From positions 1 through 41,560 of the forward strand of contig JAEZSP010000036.1 of assembly GCA_023421735.1 (NCBI GenBank): a stretch of DNA of 41,560 bases. The letters are read 5' to 3'. Position 1 is the first letter of the stretch; the number at the start of each line of letters is the position of its first letter. The notes beneath the pieces are model-generated. The model did no database searches. It was not told the origin of the DNA and worked only from the letters and a program-made list of their open reading frames with translations. Made by a program: the position numbers and the translations under genes. Below, piece by piece: positions 26,900-35,124 of the stretch. This DNA comes from Bacillota bacterium (GTDB lineage Bacteria; Bacillota_A; Clostridia; Christensenellales; Aristaeellaceae).

Positions 26900-28315
26900 T
26901 CAGATCCGTTCTGCTTTAAGCATGTTGGTCATGCCGTCGATGTTGATGGGGCCGGCAGTAATGACGACGAGATCGCCGCGGTCGGCGAGCGCACTCGATC
27001 TGGCGCAGGCGATTGCATGATGGAAGAGGTCGTCGACAGAATTTTGCACCCGCGCGATCATGGGATAGACGCCCCAACTCAATGCGAGCTGGTGATAGAC
27101 CTTGGCATTGGGGGTTGCGCCGATGATGATCTGGCGCGGCCGATGCGCGGATATGCGGCGCGCCGAAAATCCGGAGGTGGTGTCCGCGATGATGAGCTTG
27201 GCGTCGAGCTGCGCGGCGGTGGTGCATGCGGCAGCCGCGATGGCATCGGTGATGTCCGTGGCATCGATGTCGCATGTTTCGGGCGCGGGCGCGTTGCCGG
27301 AACGGATGTCCGCCTCAGCCTGATTGATGATGCGCGCCATGGTGCGCACGACGAGCGCCGGATGCGCGCCCGCCGCAGTCTCTCCCGAGAGCATGACTGC
27401 GCTCGCACCGTCGAAGACCGCGTTAGCGACGTCGGTAATTTCCGCACGGGTGGGCGTTGCGGATTTCATCATCGAATCGAGCATCTGGGTTGCGACGATG
27501 GCAGGCTTTCCCACGCGATAACAGGAGCGGATGAACCGCTTCTGGATGCCGGGAATGCGCTCAAAGGCGACCTCGACGCCCATGTCGCCGCGCGCGACCA
27601 TGATGCCGTCCGAGACCTTGACGATCCCGTCGATGTTCTCAATGCCCTCCTCGTTTTCGATTTTAGCGATGATGCGGATCTTCTGTCCGCCGTAATAATC
27701 GAGGTGGCGCCTGATCTGAAGCACGTCCTCCGCGCGTCTGACGAAGGAAGCCGCGACGAAATCGACGTCCATCTGCACGCCGAAGGCGAGGTCGTCCTTG
27801 TCCCGCTGGGAGAGATAGGGCATCTCGAGCCGCGCGTCCGGCACGTTTACACCCTTCTGGGTGCCGATGCGCCCGCCGTACTCGACTTCGCACTTGATGT
27901 CCTGTCCGTTGATTTCGCGCACGATGAGCCGCACGCTGCCGTCGTCGATGAGGATGTGCTGACCGGGCTTCATCTTGCCCGGAAGTTCATGATAGTTCAT
28001 GGACGCGATCGTCTCGTCGCCCTCCACCTCGCGGGATGTGATGGTGAACAAGGCGCCCTCGCGCAACTCAACAGAACCGCCCTTCACGGCCCCCAGGCGG
28101 ATCTCCGGCCCGCGCGTATCGAGGAGCACCGCTGCGGGCACCCCGAGCCGATCGCGCGCCGCGCGGAATGTATTGATGCGCTCTTTGTGTTCATCGTGCG
28201 TTCCGTGGGACATATTCAGGCGCGCGACATTCATGCCGCTTCTTAGCATATCGTCCATGACCAATTCCGTACTGCTGGCTGGTCCGAGCGTACAAATGAT
28301 CTTTGTCTTAAGCAT
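26900..28315 (-). CDS. pyk: Pyruvate kinase
   Basis: Glycolytic enzyme making pyruvate and ATP from phosphoenolpyruvate; 471 residues, the short form without the extra C-terminal phosphoenolpyruvate-utiliser domain seen in Bacillus. It opens with KTKIICTLGPASS, has the barrel motifs MNVARLNMSHGTHDEH and VLLDTRGPEIRLG, the catalytic lysine segment IIAKIENEEG, the metal/PEP site GIMVARGDMGVE, and ATQMLDSM. The C-terminal allosteric domain is complete. The start at 28315 has AAGGAGG 6 bases upstream. Single-gene unit with its own terminator. Confidence 0.97.
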   Translation of the reverse strand: MLKTKIICTLGPASSTELVMDDMLRSGMNVARLNMSHGTHDEHKERINTFRAARDRLGVPAAVLLDTRGPEIRLGAVKGGSVELREGALFTITSREVEGDETIASMNYHELPGKMKPGQHILIDDGSVRLIVREINGQDIKCEVEYGGRIGTQKGVNVPDARLEMPYLSQRDKDDLAFGVQMDVDFVAASFVRRAEDVLQIRRHLDYYGGQKIRIIAKIENEEGIENIDGIVKVSDGIMVARGDMGVEVAFERIPGIQKRFIRSCYRVGKPAIVATQMLDSMMKSATPTRAEITDVANAVFDGASAVMLSGETAAGAHPALVVRTMARIINQAEADIRSGNAPAPETCDIDATDITDAIAAAACTTAAQLDAKLIIADTTSGFSARRISAHRPRQIIIGATPNAKVYHQLALSWGVYPMIARVQNSVDDLFHHAIACARSSALADRGDLVVITAGPINIDGMTNMLKAERI

Positions 28316-28326
28316 ATGGAACCTCC

Positions 28327-28354
28327 TTGAAATTGGTCACCCTTGTGCTATAAT
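28327..28354 (+). promoter_or_regulatory. Promoter of the lactonase-M20-GH32 operon
   Basis: TTGAAA (28327-28332), 16 bases, TATAAT (28349-28354), 28 bases before the ATG at 28382. It overlaps the leftward pyk promoter on the opposite strand. Confidence 0.65.
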
Positions 28355-28361
28355 TATACCA
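28353..28361 (-). promoter_or_regulatory. Extended -10 promoter of pyk, overlapping the divergent promoter
   Basis: Minus strand TGGTATAAT (28353-28361), 38 bases before the pyk ATG. The -35 region is weak. Its -10 shares two bases with the -10 of the rightward promoter, so the two should exclude each other. Confidence 0.55.
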
Positions 28362-28381
28362 CAGGATAAGGGGGGTTCGTG

Positions 28382-29389
28382 ATGAAGGAATCGTTATATC
28401 TCTCCACGTACTCATATCAGGACAATGTAAGCGGCGTATTGCGTGCGGACTTCGACGAGGAGAAGGGCACCGCCGGGGTCACGGGCCGCGTTTCTTTAAA
28501 CATGCCCGATTGGATTTCACTCGACGGCGAGAGCCTGTATGTCGCGCACGCCCAAGCGGTTCTCAAGGCCGTACCCGGTGACATTCAACAGCGAGTCGAC
28601 GGCGCGGCGTTCTCCGTTGCCGTCCTGTCAAAGCGCGCGTTCACCCAACTGCGCGACATCCCACTGCTCGTAAAAAATACATGTCACATCCTCTCGAAGA
28701 ATGGCTGGCTGTTTGCCGCCGATTACGCAGCGGGCGAATTCAGCGCCCAAACGGGCGAGAACGGGCGCGTCATCCGGCACGAAGGCACGGGTCCCAACGC
28801 CGCACGCCAGGAAGCGCCCCATCCGCACAGCGTAAATCTCACGCCGGACGGAAAGTTCCTCGCGGTATGCGATTTGGGCATCGACGCGGTCATGATGTAT
28901 CCCTTCGATCCAAAAAACGGCCTCGGCGCACCAGTGCGACTCGACTGCCCGCCCGGCAGCGGCCCCCGGCATATCGCGTTTACCGATCGGCACATGTACA
29001 TCGTCTGCGAGCTTTCAAACCAGATCCTGCGGCATGCGCTGACAGCCGGTTTCCCCTTTGTAGACGCAAAATCCACGCTCCCCAGGGGATACGCCGAGGA
29101 AAGCTATGCGGCAGCCATCCACTTTTCACCCGACGGACGCAGGCTCGGCGTCTCAAACCGCGGTCATGACTCGGTCGCGCTCTTTGATCTCCTGCCCGGC
29201 GGCGGACTCGCGGAGCCGACGTTCGTCGAAACCGTCAAAACGCCGCGCGAATTCGCATTTTCGCCTTCCGGGCGGTGGATCATCGGCGGCAGCCAGACCG
29301 AGGGCGTCGTCACCGCCACGCCCGCACGCGCCGGAGGGCGCGCCAAACCCATTTTGCAGGTGCGCAGCGCATGCATGATTTTCGCGTAA
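28382..29389 (+). CDS. Lactonase family protein (6-phosphogluconolactonase-like, seven-bladed propeller)
   Basis: A 335-residue cytoplasmic protein of the Lactonase/YbhE family (PF10282). Blade repeats are clear: HPHSVNLTPDGKFLAVCDLGIDAVMMYPFD, SGPRHIAFTDRHMYIVCELSNQILRH, AAIHFSPDGRRLGVSNRGHDSVALF and TPREFAFSPSGRWIIGGSQTEG. Family members hydrolyse 6-phosphogluconolactone in the pentose phosphate pathway or related sugar lactones; the substrate is not proven by sequence. ATG 28382 is preferred to GTG 28379 because AAGGGGGG then sits 6 bases away. First gene of a four-gene operon and divergent from pyruvate kinase. Confidence 0.88.
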   Translation: MKESLYLSTYSYQDNVSGVLRADFDEEKGTAGVTGRVSLNMPDWISLDGESLYVAHAQAVLKAVPGDIQQRVDGAAFSVAVLSKRAFTQLRDIPLLVKNTCHILSKNGWLFAADYAAGEFSAQTGENGRVIRHEGTGPNAARQEAPHPHSVNLTPDGKFLAVCDLGIDAVMMYPFDPKNGLGAPVRLDCPPGSGPRHIAFTDRHMYIVCELSNQILRHALTAGFPFVDAKSTLPRGYAEESYAAAIHFSPDGRRLGVSNRGHDSVALFDLLPGGGLAEPTFVETVKTPREFAFSPSGRWIIGGSQTEGVVTATPARAGGRAKPILQVRSACMIFA

Positions 29390-29401
29390 AGGACTGATTT
29401 T

Positions 29402-30499
29402 ATGCTTTTAGACACCCTCATCCGCCATCGCCGTGCGCTCCACAGGATTCCGGAGCTCATGTATGATTTGCCGGAAACCCAGAAATACGTGCGCAACGCG
29501 CTCGCGGATCTTCATTGCACGGTCACGAGCGTCGCAACATCCGGCCTGCTCGCCTTCTTCGACGCGGGGAAGCCGGAGACCGCGCTCTTCCGCAGCGATA
29601 TGGACGCGCTGCCCGTGACCGAGAACACCAAGAACGACTTTCCGTCCTCGCACCCCGGACGCATGCACGCCTGCGGACACGACGGGCACATGGCGATGCT
29701 GCTCGCGTTTGCTGCGTGGGTAGACGAAAATATCCATGCCCTTCCACGCAACGTGCTGCTCGCGTTTCAGCCCGCGGAGGAGTCCGGCGGCGGAGGCGAA
29801 CAGATCGTACAAAGCGGTTGCGTCGAAAAGTACAGCGTCACGCGCGCGTTTGCGATTCACGTAGAGCCAAACCTGCCCGTCGGGACGGTCGCCTCGCGCC
29901 CCGGCCCGCTGATGGCGCGCGCGAGCGAGATTTTACTCGACATCGAGGGCAAAGCCGGACACGCAGCCATTCCCGGCGCGGGCAACGACGCGCTCGCAGC
30001 CGCGGTCGACTTCGTGTACGGCGCATACCGCGCGGAGGCGGAAATGCCCGCCGAAAAGCCGCATCGAATGAAATTCTGCCAGCTGCAATCCGGCAACTCG
30101 ACCAATGTGATCGCCGACGTCGCACACGTCAAGGGCACGATCCGTACATTTTCGGACGTGGACTTTGCACACATGAAGGGAAAGATGATCGCACTCTCCC
30201 GGAAAGCAGAGGAAACATATGGCGTCACATGTCACCTCATCATCAAGGACGGCTATCCTGCCGTCATCAACGACGAGGCGCTCTTTGACGCGGCTTCTGC
30301 CCGCATGAAGATCGATTTGATCCCCGAGGCAAGTTTTCTGGGTGAGGATTTTTCTTATTACGGACGCAAGGTACCCGCCGTGCTGTTCCGCGTGGGGCTG
30401 GGAACGCACATTCCGCTGCATGCCGCGACATTTGACTTTGACGAGCGCGCGCTCGTGACCGGTGTCGAGCTTTACCGGATGCTCGCGGAGATGGCATAA
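29402..30499 (+). CDS. M20 family amidohydrolase (M20D, hippurate hydrolase-like)
   Basis: A 365-residue zinc amidohydrolase. Metal-site segments are present: FRSDMDALP, HACGHDGHMAMLLAFA (HxH and the catalytic region), FQPAEESGGGGEQIV, and late LGEDFSYYG. A dimerisation domain sits in the middle (GHAAIPGAGNDALAA, GTIRTFS). M20D members remove acyl groups from N-acyl amino acids or related amides. The start has AAAGGA 8 bases upstream. The stop overlaps the next ATG (TAATG). Confidence 0.9.
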   Translation: MLLDTLIRHRRALHRIPELMYDLPETQKYVRNALADLHCTVTSVATSGLLAFFDAGKPETALFRSDMDALPVTENTKNDFPSSHPGRMHACGHDGHMAMLLAFAAWVDENIHALPRNVLLAFQPAEESGGGGEQIVQSGCVEKYSVTRAFAIHVEPNLPVGTVASRPGPLMARASEILLDIEGKAGHAAIPGAGNDALAAAVDFVYGAYRAEAEMPAEKPHRMKFCQLQSGNSTNVIADVAHVKGTIRTFSDVDFAHMKGKMIALSRKAEETYGVTCHLIIKDGYPAVINDEALFDAASARMKIDLIPEASFLGEDFSYYGRKVPAVLFRVGLGTHIPLHAATFDFDERALVTGVELYRMLAEMA

Positions 30500-30735
30500 T
30501 GCGGTGCGCTTGTCATGGCTGCGGCACGTATATGGCACACGCGGAGAGCCTGACGCTCGGCTGCGTGTGTCCGCAATGCGGTCGCCGCTGTACGGATTGT
30601 CTGGGAACAGGTACGCTCCTCTCGAAAGAGGACCTGAAAAAACTCGCCGCCGACCCGGCATTTGTCCGAGACTACGGCGCGGACGCGTTTTTCATCCCGC
30701 CGCCCGGCAAGGAGGAGGATGAATATGGCGACTGA
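30499..30735 (+). CDS. Small zinc-ribbon protein
   Basis: A 78-residue protein with eight cysteines in its first 40 residues (CACHGCG, CVCPQCGRRCTDC), mostly as CxxC knuckles, so it probably binds one or two zinc ions. The C-terminal half is charged and helical, ending GKEEDEYGD. No family is recognised. It starts on the stop of the M20 gene (TAATG) and overlaps the GH32 start by 11 bases, so it is firmly part of the operon; it may be a regulator or a chaperone-like accessory. Confidence 0.7.
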   Translation: MRCACHGCGTYMAHAESLTLGCVCPQCGRRCTDCLGTGTLLSKEDLKKLAADPAFVRDYGADAFFIPPPGKEEDEYGD

Positions 30736-32032
30736 AGGTGCACGGACATACCGCCCGCAATTTCACTTTACCCCCGAAAAAGGCTGGATCAATGACCCCA
30801 ACGGACTTCTTTTTGACGGCGAAAAATACCACATCTTCGCGCAGTATTATCCCCTTGCGACCACACCCGGCCCCATGCATTGGGCGCACGCGACGAGCCA
30901 CGACCTTCTGCACTTCCATCATCTGCCCATCGCGCTTTATCCGGACAAAAACGGCGTCTGCTTTTCCGGAAGTGCGTGCATGATCGGCGACCGGATCGCC
31001 GTCATGTATACTTCACACGGCGATGTGGAGGCGCAGTCCGTTGCCTTTTCGGATGACGGCGTAACGTTCACGCCCCATCCCGGAAATCCTGTGATCCCCA
31101 ATCCCGGGTACAGGGATTACCGCGATCCGAAGCTTTTCTGGAACAGCCGGAAAAACCAATATGGCGTTGCCGTGGCGGCGGGCGATCACGTGGAATTTTT
31201 CGCGTCGGAAAACCTCATTGATTGGCAAAAAACGGGCGAATTTTCAGATCAGGCGCGCGTGACAGGCATTCACGAATGCCCGGACGTGTTCCCGCTCCAA
31301 GCGCCGGACGGATCGACGGTATACGCCATGATCGCAAGCATGATCTTGCCCGTGGGCGGAAATCGCACCCAGTACGTGCTGGGCGATTTTGACGGGGATG
31401 CGTTCCGGCTGACCCGCCCCTTTTCCGCGCCGGAATGGATCGATGCCGGACCTGACGATTATGCGCCCGTGACGTTTTACGGAACGCCCACACCGATCGT
31501 CATGGGTTGGGCGTCCAACTGGCGCTACGGGGACCGACTCCCGACCACCGACTATGCAGGCGCTCTCACATTCCCGCGCGCGCTATCACTTACCGAAACA
31601 AAAAACGGCCTGCGCATGGCGCAAAAGCCGTTGGTCGATTCGATCACGGGTGCGTTTCAAAAGACGGATCGGCTTCCCGGCGAAAGCTTCCGGTTGAAGA
31701 TTCGCGCAGAGGGCGACTTCCGCATCCGTCTCACAAACGCGAAGGGAGAAGAGATGTCCATCGCATGTGAAAACGGTGCATTCCTCATGGATCGCAGAAA
31801 ATCAGGTGAATGCGGAAATGCCGATGAAATCCTGAAAGAGGATTTCGGAATCGCACGCCGCGCACGCGATCTCGACGGCGCGATCGAAATGGACGTCCTC
31901 TTCGACGTCTGCATTCTCGAAGCCTTCGCGGACGGCGGCACCTACGCAGCCACGATGCTTGCATTCCCCACCATGCCCTATGAACGTGTCAGCGCGGAAC
32001 ACTGTCAGATCGAGATCGCGCTTCTGTCGTAA
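30725..32032 (+). CDS. GH32 family beta-fructosidase (sucrose-6-phosphate hydrolase/levanase type)
   Basis: A 435-residue cytoplasmic GH32 enzyme (no signal peptide), splitting sucrose, sucrose-6-phosphate or short fructans. The nucleophile is Asp24 in WINDPNG, the transition-state stabiliser Asp134 in YRDPKLFW, and the acid/base Glu184 in HECPDVF. An incomplete C-terminal beta-sandwich ends with VCILEAFADGGTYAATML. The ATG at 30725 is chosen because GGAGGAGG lies 6 bases upstream; the frame is open further upstream inside the zinc-ribbon gene. No sucrose PTS gene is close. It ends the operon. Confidence 0.93.
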   Translation: MATEGARTYRPQFHFTPEKGWINDPNGLLFDGEKYHIFAQYYPLATTPGPMHWAHATSHDLLHFHHLPIALYPDKNGVCFSGSACMIGDRIAVMYTSHGDVEAQSVAFSDDGVTFTPHPGNPVIPNPGYRDYRDPKLFWNSRKNQYGVAVAAGDHVEFFASENLIDWQKTGEFSDQARVTGIHECPDVFPLQAPDGSTVYAMIASMILPVGGNRTQYVLGDFDGDAFRLTRPFSAPEWIDAGPDDYAPVTFYGTPTPIVMGWASNWRYGDRLPTTDYAGALTFPRALSLTETKNGLRMAQKPLVDSITGAFQKTDRLPGESFRLKIRAEGDFRIRLTNAKGEEMSIACENGAFLMDRRKSGECGNADEILKEDFGIARRARDLDGAIEMDVLFDVCILEAFADGGTYAATMLAFPTMPYERVSAEHCQIEIALLS

Positions 32033-32095
32033 CCCAACTTGGCTGGACAGGCTTCCCACCGCCCAACGAAATCTAAATCTTTCAATCATATAGGA

Positions 32096-32128
32096 CGAAG
32101 GCGCGGGGTTTGAACCCCCGCGCCTTCG
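32096..32128. terminator. Strong hairpin between convergent GH32 and metallophosphoesterase genes
   Basis: CGAAGGCGCGGGG (32096-32108), 7-base loop, CCCCGCGCCTTCG (32116-32128): 13 perfect pairs. There is no U-run on either strand, so it is an unusual terminator or an mRNA end protector shared by both convergent genes. Confidence 0.5.
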
Positions 32129-32182
32129 CGTCCGGCATCCGGGAAGAATTTCTCACGGGTGCTTATATGATCGGTCAGTCGA

Positions 32183-33001
32183 TCACTCGGCAGTTTCCCG
32201 CCGCACCTTGACGATTACCAGCTCCACCGGATTGTTGATGCGCGGAAGGTTTGCGGTATTGGAAAGCCCTGCGGAAACGACGAGTCTGCCCTCGTAGATG
32301 CCGCGCGTGTATTGGGGCAAGAGTCCCTGTCCGGGCGAAAACAGTCCCCGACCGAACACGCGCCATTGTCCGCCATGCGCATGCCCGGAAAGCACGAGCG
32401 GAATATCATGGACGCGGATGTGGGGCGCGAAGTATTCGGGGCGATGGCAGATGAGCACGCGATACCCCGGTTTGCGGGCGAAATCGGTCAGCCAATAAAG
32501 TCCGTCCCGGGAGGTCAATCCCCCGATCTCAACCATCTCACCGCCAAAGCGCATGGAAACCGATGAATTGGAAAGCAGCGTCACCCCCGCATCCCGGATC
32601 CTCCGCATCTCTTCTGGCGCAAGCCAATAATCATGGTTTCCCGTTGCGTAAACCACGGGCGCAATCTGCTTTGCCACGCGGAAAAACCGCATTGCGTTTG
32701 CCCAATTCTCTTCTGTCTGCTGCCCTGCATGCCGATAGACGAGCCCATCGATCAAATGCAGAAACCGATGCAGCCAGCGCGCCCGTTCGCGCGCCTTTTC
32801 TCCGTTATCGCACGGTGCCCCCGGGGGTTGCATGGTTTCCAGCGCATCCCCTGCAACACAGATCAAGCCCGGCTTTTCGGCAGCGAGCGCCGCGAGGCAC
32901 TGCGCCGGGTCGCGCCCGTGCAAATCCGCAACCACGGCAATGGTCAAATCGACCGGTCCGCCGACGACAAAGCGCGTCACATGGAGCTTTTTTTCTCTCA
33001 T
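32183..33001 (-). CDS. Metallophosphoesterase (YkuE-like calcineurin phosphoesterase)
   Basis: A 272-residue two-metal phosphoesterase. The metal motifs run in order: VVADLHGRD, CVAGDALE, TGNHDYW, LICHRPEYF and LSGHAHGGQWR, complete for the calcineurin-like fold. There is no membrane anchor or Tat signal, unlike many YkuE-type proteins. The ATG overlaps the HIT stop (ATGA). Substrate unknown; many relatives act on lipid-linked phosphates or nucleotides. Confidence 0.88.
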   Translation of the reverse strand: MREKKLHVTRFVVGGPVDLTIAVVADLHGRDPAQCLAALAAEKPGLICVAGDALETMQPPGAPCDNGEKARERARWLHRFLHLIDGLVYRHAGQQTEENWANAMRFFRVAKQIAPVVYATGNHDYWLAPEEMRRIRDAGVTLLSNSSVSMRFGGEMVEIGGLTSRDGLYWLTDFARKPGYRVLICHRPEYFAPHIRVHDIPLVLSGHAHGGQWRVFGRGLFSPGQGLLPQYTRGIYEGRLVVSAGLSNTANLPRINNPVELVIVKVRRETAE

Positions 33002-33477
33002 TCAGTCCTCGTCCTGTCAACCCATATTCCATCCTTGCCCATCAAAAAGACGAACGAAAATCCCATCGCCCCGTGCGCCAGCGTGCACGCCTGTTCCATC
33101 GTGGTCACACATTGCAAGCCACGCACAGCGGATGCGGGTGTAAGGTGAAAATGGGCCTGCATGACTTCCTGCCGACACCCACCGTTGATGCGCATTTGGA
33201 GCGGCATTTCGTACCGCTTTGCAACCGCTTCCCCGGCACACAAAACCGCGCGCAACCGGTCATCGGTAAAATCGAATGCCGTGCGCATCCGCGCCTTTGG
33301 GATGATCAGGATATGCGGATCACAAGACGGCACAGGATGGAAAAAGGCGATCACATCCGCGTTCTCATATACTTTATTTATGGGCAGCACGCCGGAAAAA
33401 TGCCGAAACACAAAGGAGATGCCGCCGCCGACCCAACCGAGCCGTGCTGCGCGCAGCGCCATTTTGCGCACGTTCAT
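32998..33477 (-). CDS. HIT-like nucleotide-binding family protein with an altered histidine triad
   Basis: A 159-residue protein. The HIT core is recognisable: VYENADVIAFFHPVPSCDPHILIIPKAR, LQMRINGGCRQEVMQAHFHLTP. In true HIT proteins the last motif is HxHxH with hydrophobic residues between; here the first histidine is glutamine (QAHFHL). A long N-terminal extension (MNVRKMALRAARLGWVGG) and a C-terminal tail after the triad are extra. It could be a nucleotidyl hydrolase with reduced activity. Coupled by ATGA overlaps to the MscS gene before it and the phosphoesterase after it. Confidence 0.75.
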   Translation of the reverse strand: MNVRKMALRAARLGWVGGGISFVFRHFSGVLPINKVYENADVIAFFHPVPSCDPHILIIPKARMRTAFDFTDDRLRAVLCAGEAVAKRYEMPLQMRINGGCRQEVMQAHFHLTPASAVRGLQCVTTMEQACTLAHGAMGFSFVFLMGKDGIWVDRTRTE

Positions 33478-34517
33478 GCCTCGCGTTCGACAAACAGCTT
33501 CTGCGTCGGATATGCAAATTCGACGCCCAACTTTGAAAACTCTTCCATGAGACGGAGGTTGATCGTCTGATTGACGTCCATATAGCGCACATAATCCGCA
33601 CTTTCGACGTAGTATACGATTTCAATGTTCAGGCTATAGGGTCCATAGGCGGAGAAATGCGTGCGGTTAAACGTCGCATCCTCAATCTCACCCAGGATGC
33701 CTTCAACGACGCCGGGAATTTGCCGCATCGTCTCAGGCGGAGTATCGTATGTCACGCCAATGGTCGTGACGACGCGCCGGCGCGTCATGGTCTTGTAATT
33801 GGAAACCCGCGCGCTGGTGAGGTCCGTGTTTGAAACGACAAGCTGTTCCCCGCTCAGCGCGCGCAATCGCGTGGTCTTGAGTCCAATATGTTCGACTGTG
33901 CCCATGTTTTCACCCGCGACGATGAAGTCGCCGATCACAAAGGGTTTGTCGAAGATGATCGTAAAAAAGCAGAATATGTCCGTCAGTATGTTCTGCGCTG
34001 CAAACGCAATGGCAATGCCGCCGATGCCAAGTCCTGTAACGAGCGTATTGATCTTGACGCCGATATTGTCCAACAAAAGAATCGCCGCGACGATCCAGAT
34101 CCCTGCCCGTGCGATTCCGGCCATCCATTTGATCGCTTCGTCGGAACTGCCGCCATTCGCCGTCGCCTTGCGCAAAAACAGAGCCACGAGCTTCGAGAGA
34201 AATGCTGCGCCCAAATACGTTGCCATGAGCGCCAGGGCATAACCCAGCGCCTGATTGAGCGGTGCAGAAAGCGTCAATATGTGCGCAACAAGATAGACGA
34301 CGAGAAAGTATGCCGTCGGAAGTACATATTTATGAATCCCGGCAGAGATAAAATCGGCGGTCACATTCTCGCGTTTCTCCGACCATGCGCGCAGCCGCCG
34401 CGCTGCGATCCGACCGGTGATGTGCACGCAGAAAAGTCCGACCGCAAGCACAGCAAGAAAGATCAAATACTGCAAAAGTGTATTCCCGAAATACACATGT
34501 TCCCTTAAAAAAGCCAT
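33474..34517 (-). CDS. MscS family mechanosensitive channel
   Basis: A 347-residue small-conductance mechanosensitive channel. Four or five membrane helices (YLIFLAVLAVGLFCVHITG; AYFLVVYLVAHILTL; LALMATYLGAAFL; AGIWIVAAILLLDNIG) lead into the pore helix GLGIGGIAIAFAAQNILTD, the usual MscS/YnaI-like signature. A beta domain follows (VIGDFIVAGENMGTVEHIGLKTTRLRALSGEQLVVSNTDL) and a C-terminal mixed domain. It releases solutes on membrane tension. The start at 34517 has GGGAGG upstream. It lies immediately after the ribosomal cluster terminator. Confidence 0.93.
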   Translation of the reverse strand: MAFLREHVYFGNTLLQYLIFLAVLAVGLFCVHITGRIAARRLRAWSEKRENVTADFISAGIHKYVLPTAYFLVVYLVAHILTLSAPLNQALGYALALMATYLGAAFLSKLVALFLRKATANGGSSDEAIKWMAGIARAGIWIVAAILLLDNIGVKINTLVTGLGIGGIAIAFAAQNILTDIFCFFTIIFDKPFVIGDFIVAGENMGTVEHIGLKTTRLRALSGEQLVVSNTDLTSARVSNYKTMTRRRVVTTIGVTYDTPPETMRQIPGVVEGILGEIEDATFNRTHFSAYGPYSLNIEIVYYVESADYVRYMDVNQTINLRLMEEFSKLGVEFAYPTQKLFVEREA

Positions 34518-34540
34518 ACATCCTCCCTTCGTCGTACCTC

Positions 34541-34580
34541 AAAGCCAAAGAGCCGGGGCAAACGCCGCCGGCTCTTTTTT
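34541..34580 (-). terminator. Terminator of the alpha (rpsM-rplQ) ribosomal operon
   Basis: GAGCCGG (34550-34556) with CCGGCTC (34568-34574), extended by inner GC pairs. On the minus strand it is followed by TTTGGCTTTG; on the plus strand by TTTTTT, and the arms are flanked by A and T runs on both sides. It lies 15 bases after the rplQ stop. Confidence 0.75.
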
Positions 34581-34588
34581 GGGGGAAT

Positions 34589-35098
34589 TTAGACGAGCTC
34601 CAGAATCGCCATCTCGGCGGAATCGCCGCGGCGGGGGCCCTTCTTCACGATGCGGGTATATCCGCCGCCCTGTCCCTTGTCCGCTGCGCGCTTCTTGTAC
34701 TTGGGCGCGATTTCGCGGAAGAGCTTTTCGACGACCTGATGCTTGATGTTTTTCCTACGCTCAATGAAATCGTCGCGATCCTCGTCCTTCATCTGCATGA
34801 CGGGGATGTCGTAGAGGTACTTCATGACCCGACGGCGCGCGGCGAGGCGGCCGGGGGCATCGTTGGTAACCTCCTTGACGACGATCTGCAGTTTCTCGTT
34901 CTTGCCTTCCTTCGTGGCGGCGACGGTATTATCGCACTCGCGCATCGCGATGGTGATCAGGTGCTCGGCAATGGAGCTGACCTCCTTCGCGCGCGGCAGA
35001 GTTGTTTCGATTTTGCCATACCAGATCAGGCTTGTGACCTGATTGCGCAGAAGGGCAACTCTCTGGTCGCTCGGCCTGTTCAGCTTGCGATTGGCCAT
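34589..35098 (-). CDS. rplQ: 50S ribosomal protein L17 (long form)
   Basis: L17 with 169 residues, against about 113-130 in most bacteria. The start [25 protein letters not shown] and the end [26 protein letters not shown] are normal. The extra 40-50 residues lie in the middle (around [21 protein letters not shown] and [20 protein letters not shown]), so this is an internal insertion, not an added domain. Extended L17 proteins occur in Clostridia. Last gene of the alpha operon, 26 bases after rpoA. Confidence 0.97.
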   Translation of the reverse strand: MANRKLNRPSDQRVALLRNQVTSLIWYGKIETTLPRAKEVSSIAEHLITIAMRECDNTVAATKEGKNEKLQIVVKEVTNDAPGRLAARRRVMKYLYDIPVMQMKDEDRDDFIERRKNIKHQVVEKLFREIAPKYKKRAADKGQGGGYTRIVKKGPRRGDSAEMAILELV

Positions 35099-35124
35099 AT
35101 CCGGTTCCTCCCTAATGTTTCAAT

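Noticed and set aside
27017..28246. 409-codon plus-strand frame opposite pyruvate kinase
   Set aside because: Antisense shadow rich in Asp, Arg and His with no family pattern.
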